The notes beneath the pieces were generated by a model. The model did not search any database. It was not told the origin of the DNA and saw only the letters and a program-made list of their open reading frames with translations. This document shows, piece after piece, positions 41,788-43,381 of a stretch of 43,381 nucleotides of DNA (position 1 is the stretch's first letter; every line of letters starts with the position of its first letter). Position numbers and translations under genes: made by a program. Source of the stretch: Roseiarcus sp049513815 (lineage in GTDB: Bacteria; Pseudomonadota; Alphaproteobacteria; Rhizobiales; Beijerinckiaceae); contig JBEKVR010000025.1 of assembly GCA_049513815.1 (NCBI GenBank), forward strand, positions 1 to 43,381, read 5' to 3'.

Positions 41788-41826
41788 ACGACCAAAAAAC
41801 GACCAAAAACAACTCACAATTGGTCG
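41788..41826. promoter_or_regulatory. CGACCAA operator-like repeats in the deoR/ulaD divergent region
   Basis: An 11-bp tandem direct repeat ACGACCAAAAA (41788-41798 and 41799-41809) is followed by an inverted copy TTGGTCG (41820-41826), giving three CGACCAA boxes within 40 bp between the divergent regulator and catabolic operon. DeoR-family repressors commonly bind such short repeated boxes. Binding is inferred. Confidence 0.5.
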
Positions 41827-41869
41827 ACTGCGGCAATTTGTCCTGCTTGAAATGATCAAATAGAACGTA

Positions 41870-41898
41870 TTGATCGATTCATTCGATCGGTATATGTA
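41870..41898 (+). promoter_or_regulatory. Candidate deoR promoter with inverted repeat
   Basis: TTGATC (41870-41875), 17-bp spacer, TATGTA (41893-41898) resembles a sigma-70 promoter. An inverted repeat GATCGA-TTCAT-TCGATC (41872-41888) lies in it and could be an autoregulatory site. Confidence 0.4.
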
Positions 41899-41975
41899 AG
41901 CCCTAGTGAAAGGTTCGCGCTCAGTTGGCAAATGGCGGCGACGGATGCGAGCGCGACCTTGCGAGGAGGGCGGGA

Positions 41976-42788
41976 ATGGGCATGTCCGGGCGCATGACGT
42001 CGGCGCGGCGTCGCCGGCTGTTGGACCAGTTGGAACTCAAGGAATTCGCCCGCGTCGCCGAACTCGCGACGACCTTCCGGGTCTCCGAGATCACCATCCG
42101 GCGCGATCTCGATGAGTTGGCCGAACAGGGGCTGATCGAGCGCTTCCATGGCGGGGGTCGCCTGATTGCCCGCCGCCAAGCCGTCTCTCCGAGCGGCGCC
42201 GGAATGACGCATGAACTGGAGAAGCGGGCGATCGCAGCCGCCGCGGCTCGTTTCGTGCGACCGGGCGATACCGTGATGGTCAGCGGAGGCACAACGACTC
42301 TGGCTTTGTTCCGCGAAATCGCCGGAATGGAGATTCAGGTCATTACCAACAACACGCTTCTCACCGGCGCAGTCGACGGGAAGACGGCCGCGAGCCTGTT
42401 CTTGCTGGGCGGCGAGTACAACAGAAATACACGAGCGCTAAACGGCGACATGACCAATCTGGCGCTTAACCAGATCCACGGGTCGATTTGCTTTCTTGGC
42501 ACCAATGCCATCAGCCAACACACTGGCTTAACTTCGACAATCCATGCCGCAGCCGCAGTCAACCAACTGATGGCAAGTCAATGCAAAGGCAACGTCGTCG
42601 TCGTGGCGGACTCCTCGAAGATCGGCAAGACGGCGCCCTTCGTTAGCCTGAAGCTTTCGGAGGTGCGCGTGCTGGTTACCGACGACGGCGCCGACCCTGC
42701 CGAGATCGCCGCTTACCGCGCCAACGGCATCGAGACGATCATCGTGTCAACGGTCACCGAATCGGGGCCCCGAATTGGCGCCGAATAG
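41976..42788 (+). CDS. DeoR-family transcriptional regulator
   Basis: A 270-residue sugar-phosphate-responsive repressor. The N-terminal DeoR HTH (RRRRLLDQLELKEFARVAEL, then RVSEITIRRDLDELAEQGL and RFHGGG) is followed by the isomerase-like effector domain with VMVSGGTTTLALFREI, ITNNTLL, LLGGEYNRNTRAL and VVVADSSKIGKTAPF. The ATG at 41976 is chosen because GAGGAGG stands 6 nt upstream; upstream in-frame codons lack a ribosome site. It is divergent from the ulaD-pfkB-MFS-ulaG operon and probably represses it, responding to a phosphorylated pathway intermediate, as UlaR does for ascorbate. Confidence 0.9.
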   Translation: MGMSGRMTSARRRRLLDQLELKEFARVAELATTFRVSEITIRRDLDELAEQGLIERFHGGGRLIARRQAVSPSGAGMTHELEKRAIAAAAARFVRPGDTVMVSGGTTTLALFREIAGMEIQVITNNTLLTGAVDGKTAASLFLLGGEYNRNTRALNGDMTNLALNQIHGSICFLGTNAISQHTGLTSTIHAAAAVNQLMASQCKGNVVVVADSSKIGKTAPFVSLKLSEVRVLVTDDGADPAEIAAYRANGIETIIVSTVTESGPRIGAE

Positions 42789-43262
42789 GTGGACCCATTC
42801 ACGGAGCGTGGCGCAACCAGCGCGAGGCGCGCGGTGGTCGTTGGAGCACGCGGTCAAGAGTTCGCTTAAGGAGAGAGACGCCAGGGCCCCGCGACAGCCG
42901 AGCAGCCCGTCGCCTCGACGTCCGCTTCGGAGGCGCGGCGACCATCCGCTGAATGGCTGAGTTGGCGAAGGTTTTCGGATGCCGCGAGGCGTACGAAAAC
43001 CGCCCAAGCACGAACCCGCGGGCGTGCGGCGCGGATCTATGGGGATTTCGGTTTTAGCCGAGCGCGATGATGGCGGCGTGGGGTCGGCGATGGCGCCGAC
43101 AGGGACGCGGCGAGTGAGACTTTGCTCCAGGCGACCGCTGGATTGAGAGTCGGCCGCCTGCGAGGTTCAGGTCTTTTGCCTTGGTCCTGGCGAAGGGCGT
43201 GCAGTTGGCGGTCGCCGGAACTGAGGGCGTTGCGGCGCGAGGTGAGCGTGGGCCGCGCCGGG
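42789..43262. other. Gene-free region between deoR and the IS91 transposase end
   Basis: No gene recognised. It probably includes the 3' (origin) end of the IS91-type element whose transposase enters from the right, because the transposase stop lies at 43263 and a distinct hairpin lies at 42970-43001. The exact element boundary was not determined. Confidence 0.4.
42970..43001. repeat. Hairpin, possible IS91-type 3' terminus structure
   Basis: GGTTTTCG (42970-42977) and CGAAAACC (42994-43001) are perfect 8-bp arms around 16 nt. IS91-like elements carry a hairpin at the replication-origin end downstream of the transposase, which is where this lies. The sequence was not matched to a known element. 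Confidence 0.35.
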
Positions 43263-43381
43263 TCACGACGGCGTCCGGGTAGCTGTGGGAGCGTGGGGCG
43301 GCGCGCGCGGCTGCATCCAGCGCTCGAACGTCTCGATGATGCGCATGCGCCCGCCGCAGCAGGGACAAGGTGGGCGCCAAT
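43263..43381 (-). CDS. IS91-family transposase, C-terminal end only
   Basis: The frame runs in from the window edge and ends with CPCCGGRMRIIETFERW, the typical CPxCGGRM-IIE-F tail of IS91/Y2-type rolling-circle transposases in Rhizobiales, then 17 more residues and TGA at 43263. The catalytic HUH and Tyr regions lie outside the window, so integrity cannot be judged. It marks the right border of the ascorbate-like cluster with a mobile element. Confidence 0.65.
   Translation of the reverse strand, partial: WRPPCPCCGGRMRIIETFERWMQPRAPPHAPTATRTPS

Noticed and set aside
1..43381. CRISPR arrays, tRNA and rRNA genes
   Set aside because: Scanning by eye found no regularly spaced repeat series, no cloverleaf with TTC-type T-loop plus CCA-adjacent acceptor, and no rRNA-like conserved stretch. 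A covariance-model search would be needed to exclude small RNAs.

Overview
The window (about two thirds G+C) looks like chromosome of an alphaproteobacterium, most likely of the order Hyphomicrobiales (Rhizobiales). Pointers are a GcrA cell-cycle regulator with clustered GANTC sites upstream, the phoR-pstSCAB-phoU-phoB order, the argD-argF-hslO operon, ispE beside a periplasmic TPR protein and ETF-quinone oxidoreductase, and a Rhizobiales-type palindromic repeat. The genus cannot be fixed from sequence alone. No rRNA, tRNA or CRISPR array was seen.

Layout. 1-2165: 5'-cut IS4-type transposase, a palindromic repeat, and an ArsR regulator/SRPBCC pair with a palindromic operator. 2460-8687: a chemoreceptor, an EI24/CysZ-like membrane protein, and a minus-strand envelope operon (alpha/beta hydrolase, GT39-type mannosyltransferase-like protein, GT2-GtrA). 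8801-13745: a three-gene operon encoding a secreted TPR-CHAT protease-like protein (reading frame broken at a G4/C4 run), a secreted small beta-rich protein and a membrane-anchored TIR protein. 13958-22010: housekeeping (ispE, TPR protein, ETF-QO, uracil-DNA glycosylase, lipoprotein, L,D-transpeptidase, orphan amino-acid binding protein). 22084-25355: a decayed polyprenyl-synthetase start followed by hslO, argF and argD, which are joined by ATGA overlaps. 25356-26368: complex regulatory region and gcrA.

26420-32917 is the phosphate regulon, all on the minus strand: phoR, a canonical Pho box, pstS, an intercistronic hairpin, then pstC, pstA, pstB, phoU and phoB. A flippase-like membrane protein lies upstream. 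34159-36843: a TetR regulator divergent from an SDR and an aldo/keto reductase, with a GGAAC-type operator.

36844-43381 looks like an accessory island. A DeoR regulator faces an operon of a 22-codon ORF, a UlaD-like decarboxylase with altered catalytic residues, a PfkB kinase, an MFS transporter and a UlaG-like lactonase. This resembles L-ascorbate catabolism with the PTS replaced by transporter plus kinase. It is bordered on the right by the 3' end of an IS91-type transposase.

The two best candidates for an undescribed system are the CHAT/secreted/TIR operon and the non-PTS ascorbate-like cluster with its unusual UlaD. Domain calls rest on motifs read by eye; no database search was run.
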